Positions 33,936-44,490 of a stretch of 64,000 nt of DNA are shown here, piece after piece. A program made the translations under genes and the position numbers. The notes beneath the pieces are model-generated. The model was not told the DNA's origin. It ran no database searches and saw nothing but the letters and a program-made list of their open reading frames with translations. Numbering within the stretch: the stretch's first letter is position 1; every line of letters begins with the position of its first letter. The DNA comes from Thysanoteuthis rhombus (lineage: Eukaryota; Mollusca; Cephalopoda; Oegopsida; Thysanoteuthidae): NCBI GenBank assembly GCA_963457665.1, contig OY735215.1, positions 27,223,097 to 27,287,096 on the forward strand, given 5' to 3'.

Positions 33936-35985
33936 ACATCTCACGTACATGTCATCGATTAGAAATACAGACACGAACTCGGACAAAACTTGATCCTGCA
34001 TCCAGAATCTTGTTTAGGCTTCTCGAAAGCTACCTCTTTATTTTCGTCCCGTGCTGCTTGCTTAGAGGTCGCAGAATGTGAAACGATCTGAATGTTGCGA
34101 TAAAAAGTAACATCAATAAGATGACAGGGAAAACTAGTAAAATAATGATAACAATGATGCTTCATCAAGCAAATTCGAACAACGTAAGATCACAGGTACA
34201 CGATCTCTCATCTGGAACAATTCTGAATTTGTAGATGCTTCTTTTTCTGCTTCTCGCTGTTACCGAAAGTAGAGTCTGCAGCTCTTTTAAAGCATTTTCA
34301 AGTGGAAAAATAAACAAAATACCCGTCAGCAGTAGAGGCACATCTGACTAGTGGGAGCATCGAGACACAACCGCATGATGTGGGTTGAGCCAAAGCTGCC
34401 TTAAAATAATAACGTCTGCTGTGCTCTACAAGGCTTTCAACGTGACTTGGTAGAGAGTGTGTTGCATCAAATCATATTTGGTTTCAAACACGGGTTTTGA
34501 TATGCAGCGCAAAAAAGTTAAGTTTTCGGTTTTCAGAACATGGGATATGATTATTACTCCTCCTACAACAACTACTAAGTGAAAAGCAACAAAACAAGAT
34601 TAAAGGAAAAACTAGTTAAAAATTAATAATGTTCTAATTTTTATCTTTTTATCTTATATCTGTGAGCAGATTTTTCATAACGTAAAAGTATAAATAATAT
34701 TTCTTTTGAAATTGTTAAAATATTATCTATTTACTATGTATTGTATTGATAGATTACAAAATGCACAGCAGAATAGACAACAATTGTGAAATCGGAATTG
34801 ATCAGCACCGATTTACTTCCTTTGGTCCTTATTGAAAATTATCATGTTAAAGTCTCCGGGGGGATTAACTATCTCCGATTTTATTTTCTGTTCGACTAAT
34901 CAGGTAGAAAGCACTAACAATGTCGTCGTCACCATTCACATTATTATGTGTGAAACTACCACAATCACCATCAGAGTCGACACAATATCACAGCCCATTA
35001 ATAACATAATTGCTATTATTATCATAATCGTTAAGAAGATTGCACAAAGATGGCAGAAGCTTAAACGAACAAAGATTTATTTCCCTTAGTACCTACTAAA
35101 TTTTAAATTAACCCCTTGGCGGATTGTACCAATTATTCTAGTCAGAGGTTTACTAGTTGCGTTATGCTGACGGTTCTTGTTCAAATAACTTTTTTCAGTG
35201 CAAAAAAAAAAAGACGGTTGATGTGAATTCTCGCATGCCTGGGTTTTGAGCAATAAGCGAAAATATTCTTCCATGTCAGGTATTTGTAAGATTTTTTTAA
35301 TAGTTTTTTGCTCTCATACAGTAAATAACTACTTGGTAATTTAGTGCACTAGTGGGAGCTTTTACTGTAGACCATTCGCTTTTTCGTTCATCATCAGTTT
35401 GTTACCAATGGAAGACTATTTTCTTCGTTCATGTGTGTGCGTATCGCTTCCTGATTCAAGAAGTACCATCGAGTAAAATATAATACTTTTACTAATCAGT
35501 TTTCTTTGTAAAGATCCCATAAATAGAGTAAATCTTTCAATTCTATTACTATTTTTAGCCCCTTTTTCTTTAGCTCTTCCATTTTGTTATCGGCAAGATA
35601 TCACAGGATAATCTCAAGGCTGTTATTTACTGCAAGATCTTTCATCATTGAATTCAGGAAAAGACAGAAGAAAATTCTTTATGGGTGTATTTCAGAAATT
35701 AAAAAAAACCCAAAAAATCCCTTCAGGTGTTACACGTAGTTTTAGATTCGAGGGGCCTGATAACTTTGTGTTTATTTAACACCGCGACAACTGCTCTCCA
35801 ATTTTGCGCCTGAAGAGGTCTATAATCTATAGACGAAATGCATAAGAATTTTTTTTCTAAATAGAAATGTTGAGATACACTAGAAATATGTTTTTCCTCA
35901 ATCTTTTCATTTCCATATTGTCAATCACTGAGATAATTGTGAACCAAGAAAGAATCTTTGTTACCATCGTTTGGCACTTTACTGA
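33936..35985. other. unassigned sequence
   Basis: About 2 kb with no recognised gene or element. Open frames at 33959-34168 (minus), 34832-35089 (plus) and 35086-35274 (minus) show no domain. Confidence 0.5.
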
Positions 35986-36040
35986 CATTGTTGCTATCGA
36001 CATTTACTAAAATTAGTTTAGTCTGACATAAGGCTGCACT
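35985..36040 (-). mobile_element. SINE tail fragment at end of mariner
   Basis: Minus strand: CCTTATGTCAGACTAAACTAATTTTAGTAAAT, the SINE tail motif as at 29020. It replaces the expected C-terminal end of the neighbouring mariner. Confidence 0.45.
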
Positions 36041-36363
36041 ATCTTCAGAAAAGAGCTGTCCCAACAGCTTTTTGCAGTCTTCCAGGGAATTGATTTTTTA
36101 AGAGAATTTTCAAAAGACCTTAATGAGTGGCAATACGAAGATGCAATTTCTGCTGAATACGGTGGATGAGTGAAAATCTCCCACCCAAGCCGTGACAAGT
36201 TTTGCCTGATCAGCAAAGAAATATATGGTCAAGTGTTGTCCATTTTGTTAAATAATTTTTCGTCGTTCGTTGCTTTAAATTGATACAACTGGAATCAATA
36301 CTTGTTCGAATCAATCACTTGATTCCTCAGAATGAGCTCATAGCAGAGGACTCCCTTCCGATC

Positions 36364-36404
<41 letters not shown>

Positions 36405-36860
36405 AACGTCTGATGAAATCTCACCTTTGGTACGGTTAGTGGTGCTTGCTTCATGATATCTTAAATTTTTTGCTGAAAATATGTGAAAGTCAAGCCAGAA
36501 ACCAACTAATATAACCAAGTTGGTGAAAATAATTTCCAACGCTCGCTTCGGATATTTCAAGTATGTTCAGTATCTCTCGCATCGTATAATGTTGATTATC
36601 ATCAAATAACCCTTCAATTTGATCGCTATCAACTTCAATTGGTCTTCTAGACCGTGAAGCATTGTTCAGAAAGCAATCTCCTGTACGAGACTTCACAAAC
36701 CACTTTCGACATCTTCGATCATTCACAGACCATAAACTCCACAAACTTTTCTCTTCTTCGTTTGAATAACATTTTACCTTTGTTTTGAAAAAAAAGCATA
36801 TTATGACAAAGATATTGATTATTTCCTTCCACCGTCAATATTAAAATCAATAAACCATCA
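36030..36860 (-). mobile_element. mariner transposase remnant (copy 2)
   Basis: The minus strand encodes CRKWFVKSRTGDCFLNNASR, SRRPIEVDSDQIEGL and YTMREILNILEISEASVGN, the two helix-turn-helix segments of a mariner transposase. Further on come LGWEIFTHPPYSAEIASSYC and SLRSFENSL. The motif SPDLAPSDYHLF is changed and the third catalytic Asp reads as Tyr. A (TA)n array sits inside the catalytic region. Inactive. Confidence 0.8.
36369..36402. repeat. (TA)n array inside mariner
   Basis: Seventeen TA units within the transposase remnant, at a site where copy 1 has only ATATATG. Confidence 0.9.
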
Positions 36861-37059
36861 TACGCCAAGTTTAATAATTAAAAAATAAATACTCTCTGTT
36901 ATGATAACTTTTACGATACAATTCAAAAGCGATTTTTGAATTCAGTTATGTAAAATTGACCATATTGGAATCCATTCATAAACATTGTACAATAGAACTT
37001 TAAGCCAAAGTAGAGAGAGTTTGATAAATGAATTTTAATAATCCATAGTCGTTTTAGAT

Positions 37060-37104
37060 TTTGGGGGTTGGTCACTTGTATAGCATCTAGGGGTTGGTAA
37101 CACC
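37060..37104 (+). repeat. minisatellite M, left part (split)
   Basis: About one and a half units (GGGGGTTGGTCACTTGTATAGC, GGGGTTGGTAA) immediately before the RTE-like element. The array resumes at 37994. Confidence 0.75.
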
Positions 37105-37993
37105 CATACTACCCACAGTCTGTCTCGAGATGATCTTCAGAAGACTAGACTTGGAGAGTACAGGAATCAGAATAGAAGGCGAATATCTGAGGAACCTCAG
37201 ATTTGCCGAAGACATTGCTCTTTCTGGCAGAGAACCTACACGACCTCAAACTAATACTAGATGAACTAAATGAAGAGAGCAATATGGTTGGCCTGCACAT
37301 GAACTCAAGCAAGACAAACATCATGTGTAACAACCACATCGGGGATAAAAACACTAAAATCAAAATCGAGGACACCGAACTGGAGAAAGTAACCGACTAC
37401 ATCTACCAAGGACAACGAATCGCCAAGAGACCCTCAAAAGAGGTGGAAATCAAGTGAAGAATCACATTAAGATGGCAAACCTTTGGCAGGGCAGGCTCAA
37501 CCTTGAAAAACAAGAAGATCCCATAAATCCTAAAAGAAGGGTGTACAACCAATGGATCCTCCCAATAGTCACTAATGGAGCTGAAATATGGAACCTAATC
37601 AAGAGAGAGACCCACAAATTGAGAAGCATGCTACATGCACATGAAAAATTATGCCGAACCTCACATGGGGAGACCACAAGACAGCATAGTACATCTGGAA
37701 AAAGATAAGAATCAGGGACATCATAGAATTAAAAAAACTCAAATGGCTATGGGCTAACCATGTTGCAAGAATGCCAGAAAACCGATGGACATCGCAACTC
37801 ACGATATTGATCCCCAGAGATCATATGCAGAACCGAGGCCGGTAGAATATGAGATGGAAAGACAAGCTAGACAAATTCAGAAAGTACTCGCTATGCAACA
37901 CCCACTTTAGAGAAGCATGGAGAATCCTGGGGAAGGTCTATGTCCAACAACAGACGTTGAAAGACTGATGATGATGATGATGATGATGATGAT
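37105..37993 (+). mobile_element. RTE-like non-LTR retrotransposon, 5'-truncated (copy 1)
   Basis: The reverse-transcriptase C-terminal half reads, over three frames, LRFAEDIAL (FADD motif as FAED, 37202-37213), ILDELNEESNMVGLHMNSSK, KIEDTELEKVTDYIYQGQR, ILPIVTNGAEIWNL, WANHVARMPENRW and LGKVYVQQQTLKD. It ends in (TGA)n. A one-base insertion follows the FAED motif and there are several stops. RTE-type elements typically have very short 3' ends made of simple repeats. No endonuclease domain remains. Confidence 0.8.
37966..37993 (+). repeat. (TGA)n tail of the RTE-like element
   Basis: About nine TGA units fused to the end of the coding remnant. The same junction in copies 2 and 3 is on the minus strand. 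Confidence 0.85.
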
Positions 37994-39430
37994 TTGAAGG
38001 GCATTTAGAGGTTGGTCATTTGAAACGAATTCAGGTGTTAGTCATTTGAAAAGCATTTAAGAGTGGTTCATTTAAATGCCATGTAGGGGTTGGTCATTCA
38101 AAAGGCATTCACGGGTTGGTCATTTGAAAGATATTTAAGGGCTGGTCATTTGAATAGAATTTAGGGGTTGGTCATTTGAAAAGCATTCAAGGGTCGGTCA
38201 TTTGAATAGCATATAAGGTTTAGTCATTTGAAAGGCATTTTCGGGGTTGGTCATTTCAAAGGCAGCGAGGGGTTGGTCATTTGGAAAGCAATTAAGGGTT
38301 TGTCACTTGAGTATTTAGAGGTTGGTCATTTGAAAGGCATTTGGGGGTTGATCATTTGAATGGCATTTAGGGGTTGGTAATTTGAATACCATATAGGTAT
38401 TGGTCAATTGAAAAGAATTTAGATGTTGGTCAATTGAAAACCAATTGAGGGTTGTTCATTTAGAAGTCATTTATGGGTCATTCGCTTGAATGGCATTTTG
38501 GGGTTGGTCATTTGAAAGGAATTTAGGTGTTGGTTATTTGAAAGGCATTGAAAGGATGGTCATTCGGACGGCAATTAGGGGTTGGTCATTTGGAAGGCAT
38601 TTAAGGGTTGGTCATTTGAATGCCACATAGGGATTGGTCATTTGAAAGGCATTTAAGGGTCGTTCATTTGAAAGGCATTAACGGGTTGTTTATTTGAATG
38701 GCATTTGAGGGTTGGTCATTTGAATTCAATGTAGAGGTTGATCATTTGAAAGGCATTTAAGGGATGGTCATTTGGAAATCATTTAAGGGTTGGTCATTTG
38801 AAAAGCATTTAGGGTTGGTCGTTTGAGAGGCATTTAAGGATCAGTTATTTGAATGGAATTTAAGGGTTGGTCATTTGATAGTAATTCAGGTATTGGTCAT
38901 TAGAAAAGCATTTAAGGGTTGGTCATTTGTATGCCATATAGGGGTTGGGCATCTAAAGGGCATACAAGAGTTTGTCATTTGAATGCAATATAGTGGTCGG
39001 TCATTTGGACGCCATATAAGGGTTGGTCATTGCAAAGGCATTTAGCGGTTGGACATATGAATGGAATTTAGTGGTTAGTCATTCAAAAGACATTTAGGGG
39101 TTGGTAATTTGAATGCCATATAGGGGTTGGTCATTTGAAATGCATTTCAGGGTTGGTCACTTGAATGCCAAAAAGGGTTGGGCATTTGAAAGGCATTTTG
39201 GGGCTGATGATTTGAATGCCATTTAGCGGTTGGTCATTTGAATTCCATATAGGGTTTTGTCATTTGGAAGGCATTTAGAGATTGGTCATTTGAAAAGCAG
39301 TTAGGGTTGGTCATTTGAATTCCATATAGGGTTGGTCATTTAAATTCTATGTAGGGGTTGATCATTTGAATGCAATTCAAGGTTAGTCATTTGAAAGGTA
39401 TGTTTGGTTTGTCTTTTGACTGGCATCGTC
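37994..39430 (+). repeat. minisatellite M, ~26-27 bp unit
   Basis: More than fifty imperfect units of the type GGTTGGTCATTTGAA followed by AGGCATTTAGG, about 1.4 kb. Units differ by many substitutions and small indels. Frames are not kept open, so it is not coding. The two halves of the unit vary independently: AAAGGCATT, TGCCATATA and TGGCATTT versions alternate. Confidence 0.95.
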
Positions 39431-39434
39431 CAAT

Positions 39435-40750
39435 AATAAAAAAATATTTAGCTGTGCTCATTAGTTGAACAGTTTCAATACAATTTTGATCATTGAAAAT
39501 CTGCATTATTACAACAATCTATGCTATAAATAAATGATCCACGATTCAATTTATCAGTTACCGTTGTTGTTGAGACGTTGAATCTTCTACACAGAAGGAG
39601 AAAGCGACCAAAGCCGACTGAGATTGAACGTGATAGGATTTCCGAACTTTGGAATCAAGGACAAGTCAGACAGTAGTGGAAAGATGATTTGCGTGATCCA
39701 GATACCTACGGGGCCAATATCAGCGGTGGTAGACATGAAAAGATGCACGATCGTGATAAGAGGGTAATTTTCAGTTCATGCCTCGAAAGGAAGCCAAAAC
39801 AGAGATACGAATTCACGAAGAGACCATAGACTCTGAAAAAGCCAGTGTTCAGGCACTGAAGAAGATTGCAACTCAGTATGATCCACAAACAATGCCGACT
39901 GAAATTTGCAATAGTTTATCTGACGTTGAATGAGGAGTAGCAAAGGGTCCTTTTCTTAGACGAGAGGAAGTTAAACCAGGATAGCCCAGATGGCTTTTAG
40001 CATTACTGCTAAGAGCAACGATTACCAAAGGGAAACTTTTCAAAGCGGGGACGGTGGACTGATATGGATGTAGGATATGGTTGAAAGATGGCGTCTAAGC
40101 GCAGCAGGATACTTAGATTTGCTAAGAGAGGTGAATTTAGTCGCTCTGGGTGTTGGCGTCAGCAGCCCACAGTTCATACTATTCATGCTGCAAGAGTCAC
40201 ATACCGACCTCTCCAAGACGAAAGTGTAAATGTTTCGGTCTGACTGACCAACAAACCCGATCTCACTATCATTCAAAGCGTATGGGGATGGTTGATAGGG
40301 AAGACTTTTGAAGATGGGGGACTTCTTTTCACAGTGCGGGAACTCAAAAGTGCCATCTTAGCAGCTTGGAATAGAGTGCCTGATGAATCCCTTCGTTGTT
40401 TGGTCCAAAGCCTGGCCAAATCAGATTTTTAAAATAATCAACAATAATGGTTGCTCAATAAAGAATATTTTTCTACCAAAAAATCAATAAAATTCCTAAT
40501 AAGACATTAAAATTAGCTATGAGTTTAAAGTTTTGCAGAACTTCCCAATTAATCGATTGATACCTCTGATCTAAAGAGGTAAGGTAACTATGTGCATAAC
40601 TTAAGACAAAGACAAATGCACGTATGATTTATTAAACGATTAGAATAATAAATCAATTGTCACTTTTGGCCGAGGATTTGTAAATTTTCATTTGACTTCA
40701 GAGTTTTGTGAATTCGAGAGGAGGTAGTATTCATTTAATCATCACTACCG
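39435..40750 (+). mobile_element. Tc1-like transposon, decayed (copy B)
   Basis: Transposase remnant about 39590-40431 with RRKRPKPTEIERDRISELWN, LDERKLNQDSPDGF and PDLTIIQSVWGWLIGK. The tail has RELKSAILAAWNRVPDESLR. The third acidic residue (Glu of the IENLW-type motif) is Gln (40274-40276), and the second Asp is not recognisable after QQ. 5' and 3' non-coding parts match copy A at 31-32.4 kb (for example TCATTGAAAAT and AATCAATTG.CA.TTTT). Same family, separate insertion. Confidence 0.8.
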
Positions 40751-40924
40751 ACGAGCCATGGTGGACCGGCAGTATTGCTTTTAATTTCCGGAAACCGTGC
40801 CATGGTAAGCAGCTGAGATTCCTCTTAAGATTAATTCACACGCACATTACTTTTATGTAAATGCAGAAACAAATTAGTGAATTTTGATTTACCAAGTCAG
40901 ATCGTTAGCTGTAAAGCTGTACAT

Positions 40925-41215
40925 ATAGTCTAGAAAGCTGTACAACTTTATACACTGAACACATTCAAAAACTTTTTCAAAAATGTTTTTTGTGTCACTT
41001 CTATCAATATCCCCAACATTTGTTAATGTAATACATTTAATTTTCTCCAGGGTTTTTTTTTTAATGCTTTACATAAGCTATGTTATCAAGGTACTCTAGG
41101 TAAAGTTTCTTTTTTTTGGATCATCAGTTGTCTATTATGTTACCGTTTTGGGGATTTTTAAAACAAAACAGTTATATAAACATGGCACAACTATCATTAT
41201 TGACCCCTCCCTTTT
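40925..41215 (+). repeat. dispersed repeat K, copy 2 (longest)
   Basis: The left half (TAGAAAGCTGTACA, CTTTTTCAAAA, ATTTAATTTTCTCC, TATGTTATCAAGGTACT) matches 63664-63835. The right half (GGATCATCAGTTGT, AAAACAAAACAGTTATAT, ACATGGCAC) matches 10985-11060. This copy therefore links the other two. Confidence 0.65.
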
Positions 41216-41406
41216 AGCTATGATTTTGATATATAGCATATGTCGTACATTTCGTCTGTTATTTTATATCGGGTATTATCATAATTCATTGTATATGGAT
41301 ATTACTTAATACAACACAAAATTTATTTTCTTAGAAACAGGGCTTACTTACGTAGGTTACCCCCCTTAAAAACGTATTTGATGATGAGAGATCAGTATGT
41401 ATAACA

Positions 41407-41408
<2 letters not shown>

Positions 41409-41490
<82 letters not shown>
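41409..41490. repeat. (TA)n array, left tail of SINE palindrome
   Basis: About 41 perfect units. Confidence 0.95.
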
Positions 41491-41496
<6 letters not shown>

Positions 41497-41757
41497 ATAG
41501 GTATATGATCAGAATAATTATGAATTGTGTTATATTATATAGGAGCTTATTTGAAGTGATCTCCCATCATTACCCGGTTAATACATCAATCGCCCGAGAC
41601 GACGTGAATAGAATAAACAATTATAGAAGATGGGGCTGCTGCAGGAATCTTTAATTGTTTATTCTACTTATGTTGTCTTGGGCGAGTTATACATTAACCG
41701 TGTAATAGCAGGAGATAATTTCAAATAAGTTTTCATGTAATATAATATAATTTATAA

Positions 41758-41760
<3 letters not shown>
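41491..41760. mobile_element. two SINE T copies head to head (palindrome)
   Basis: The left arm (about 41500-41630, minus) and right arm (about 41652-41757, plus) are reverse complements at roughly 80 percent by eye: TTTGAAGTGATCTCCCATCATTACCCGGTTAAT against ATTAACCGTGTAATAGCAGGAGATAATTTCAAA, and AGAATAAACAATTA against TAATTGTTTATTCT. The centre GGGGCTGCTGCAGGAATC is the tRNA-like side. Each copy has its (TA)n tail pointing outward. Confidence 0.75.

Positions 41761-41841
<81 letters not shown>
41761..41841. repeat. (TA)n array, right tail of SINE palindrome
   Basis: About 40 perfect units ending at the left arm of the next inverted-repeat element. Confidence 0.95.
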
Positions 41842-41844
<3 letters not shown>

Positions 41845-42071
41845 GAGCGGTGCCTGCACTGTATTATGGTCTCATTCTTTCTATTCAGTAGATGTTCCTT
41901 GGGTTTTTTTGCTGATTCTAGAAAAGTTTAAAATCTCAAATTTTTCATTAAGGCAGAGATTGCATGAATTTTCTAAATTTTGTCATGTATTAGATTGTCT
42001 AAGAATTTTCCACGTAACTGTTGGCTTAATAAAAGAATGAGACCATAATACAGTGCAGGCACTGCTCTAAA
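41840..42071. mobile_element. 232 bp element with 41 nt inverted repeats
   Basis: The left arm 41840-41880 contains GTGCCTGCACTGTATTATGG. The right arm 42031-42071 is its reverse complement (CCATAATACAGTGCAGGCAC), with one G/A difference over 41 positions. The interior is AT-rich and non-coding. Probably a MITE. No clear target duplication is visible because the left flank is (TA)n. Confidence 0.75.
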
Positions 42072-42455
42072 TTTCTTTTAATCAACATGAAACAACACCA
42101 ATAAATCAAAAAGTTAAGTAGACAATTCGTCCCCATATCCATCATCCCCCAAACCTCCCATCACCATCTTTTACCTTCAAACATAACCAAATACATTATA
42201 AATTAAACATCAAGATTGATACTATCCACTAGAGCTACAGAAGATACCAACAGGGGCAATAAAATCCAATGCCAAGATACCTAGGTCAAGATAGAAAATA
42301 CTCCCAGACAACTACTAAACATCTTTGCAAAGATGATCCCTGTATGGAGTTCAAACCCTTTGACAAAATGAATATCCCCATACCACTCACTACCACACTC
42401 ACAACATTCTCACCAAATTCCAAATAAATTGACCCCCCAAAAAACATAGACAATC

Positions 42456-42511
42456 ATTCGCCTGATGAGCCCCGAAGAAGGCAGAAGCATGAGCTAGTTT
42501 GTGTAGCGAAT
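42456..42511 (+). ncRNA. degenerate hammerhead-ribozyme-like motif
   Basis: Read in order: stem I ATTCGC (42456-42461) pairs with GCGAAT (42506-42511). Core CTGATGA is at 42462-42468. Stem II is GCC/GGC (42469-42471 with 42480-42482). An extra A (42483) comes before GAA. Stem III GCATGA pairs with TTGTGT partly by wobble. GTA lies at the cleavage position before 42506. All three helices and the CUGANGA box are present. Deviations are the inserted A and G for the last A of GAAA, so activity is doubtful. Hammerheads are known in Penelope-like elements and other repeats. Confidence 0.4.
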
Positions 42512-42611
42512 TCACAATCTACTATTTATTTCCAGCTCTGCACTAAAACAACTTAACTTCATGAGTAAAATGTTGTATGTATCGAGCACTCTATGAAATA
42601 AATCCATATAC

Positions 42612-42612
<1 letters not shown>
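42505..42612. repeat. dispersed repeat P, copy 1
   Basis: TGTGTAGCGAATTC, then CTTAACTTCATG, ATGTTGTATGTATCGAGCAC and ATGAAATAAATCC before a (TA)n array. The first block recurs directly and the second in inverted form in the 60.2 and 60.5 kb units. Confidence 0.5.

Positions 42613-42678
<66 letters not shown>
42612..42678. repeat. (GT)-(TA)n array
   Basis: Short GT start, then about 29 TA units. Confidence 0.95.
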
Positions 42679-42681
<3 letters not shown>

Positions 42682-42841
42682 TAGGTTCTTGTGTGTAAAT
42701 ACATCTATTTTCGTGCGTTGTGCACATGGTTGGTGTGTAGACAAACGTCTGTACATTGGTTGGCATCTTTCGATCAGAATCGTTGTTTCATGCACATGAC
42801 ATACATATGTTTCTATTATAGAATTTCTATCCGATGAAAGA

Positions 42842-42845
<4 letters not shown>

Positions 42846-42926
<81 letters not shown>
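42846..42926. repeat. (TA)n array
   Basis: About 40 perfect units. Confidence 0.95.
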
Positions 42927-42927
<1 letters not shown>

Positions 42928-43098
42928 CTGTTCTCTTTGTCTGTATATCTGATAGATTATGTTCTATTGATTATAAAATCGTTACATTCACAGACAATAA
43001 CCTATATGGAAAACAATGAGATTTGCAAATTAGGCTTTCTTGTGCAACAAAAGCAAATCAGTGATTTGTTGTCGGAGATGCGGAGTCAGTGTAACGGT

Positions 43099-43145
<47 letters not shown>

Positions 43146-43830
43146 TAGCCTTTTAACGTTAGTCATTGGACACAGACTGTGTTCAAGATTTGCAAAACCT
43201 CTCTATCATGGACAACTCTTGTTCGCCATGAGATTTCATCCACTTTGCAAGTCGTGATGTCCAGCGCTTATCTGATATTCCTGCAACATGGCCAGTCCAT
43301 TGCCATTCGAGTCTCTTCTAATTGTTTCTATGATATCCCCTGGTTCCTAATTTTTGCTCTAGAATACTATGCTGTCTTGTGATCACTCCATGTGATGTTG
43401 AACATGATTCTCTCCGGTGCACATTGCATGGTTTTCAGTTTGAGGTTCACTCTTTTGTTTACGTTCCATGTTTCAGTCCTATAGGTGACTATCGAGAAGA
43501 TGTGGTTCTCGATCTTTCTTTTAAAAACTAATAGGGTTTGCTTATTTTTGAAGATTTGACCTGTTCTGCCGAAAGCCTGTCAATCTAAAGTGATTTATCG
43601 CGTGATTTCTTCTTTCTCCAAGGATCTCATTGAGGTTCCTTGACCTGGGTAGGTGTAGTGGTCTACTTTTTCTTTCAGCTCAGCATTTTCGACTTTGATC
43701 GTTGTATCTTGGTCTTCAACATTTACAGGAATTCACGAGGAGATCAACTTGTTCACTTCTTTTATTCAGTTCGTCTAGCATTATTTAGAGATAATGTTGG
43801 TTCTCAGCAAAAAAAGACGATGCATTGCAT
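43099..43830 (-). mobile_element. RTE-like retrotransposon 3' end (copy 2)
   Basis: On the minus strand the (ATC)n tract at 43099-43146 is the (TGA)n tail. The sequence reads back through the GTCCAATGACTAACG 3' end (compare GTCCAACAACAGACG in copy 1) and the antisense of the NMEPNQET-like and EKVDHY-like regions, to LMLDELN near 43780. Stops and frameshifts throughout. Confidence 0.7.
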
Positions 43831-44325
43831 GTTACTTAAAGAAAGGATGGCCAACGCCAAGTAATCCCCGTCGCTTGAAGGAATGTCATTGAGAAGCCAG
43901 CATGGTACCCCGACGATTTACAAAGTCATGGGATAATTTGATTTAATTTGACTTTTGTTATTCCCTACGCTAACGAGTTTGTCAAATATTCAAAGGGCTG
44001 ATTCGCTTAATAAGTAACTGGCGTAGTACCCGTAAAATGACGGTGTTGTCTAGATATGGATAGGCACTTCTCCCTATATCAAAGTATATGTGCGCCCTGC
44101 CCAAGATCGAACGTTGCTACCCAAAACTTCGATCTTGGTTTAGAGAAGAGCATCTATGCACTCATTGGAAAATGTTACACCCACCTTTTCATACATATGT
44201 ATAGGGAAGAACATTGCATTTATGTGTGTTGGTTACCTTACTATAAGCAATTATGAATAATCGTTATCCTCTGCCCTTTTCATCGGTTGATGATCATCAT
44301 ATTTGTATAATGTAGGGAATCAGTT
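43831..44325. other. unassigned sequence
   Basis: No element recognised. The open frame at 44056-44256 has no domain. Confidence 0.5.
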
Positions 44326-44329
44326 TTAG

Positions 44330-44490
44330 TTGCTAGCTATTCGGTAAAAGGGTTCAACGAACTGAGTTCAAATTCTGACTACAGTTGCTGATCTCGTTTT
44401 CATTGAAACGTCCCGTCACCAGTCAGCCTGATCTTGTTGCTGTCATTGTGCCCTACCACTAGAGCTTTAGCAAACAGATTGAAATAAGTG
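44330..44490 (+). mobile_element. tRNA-derived SINE-like element
   Basis: AGCTATTCGGTAAAAGGGTTC (A-box-like), GAGTTCAAATTCTGACT (B-box-like), then a body with CGTCCCGTCACCAGTCAGCCTG. No intact cloverleaf. Confidence 0.45.

Noticed and set aside
37994-39430. CRISPR-like regularly repeated array
   Set aside because: The repeats are tandem without unique spacers and highly diverged, so this is a eukaryotic minisatellite.
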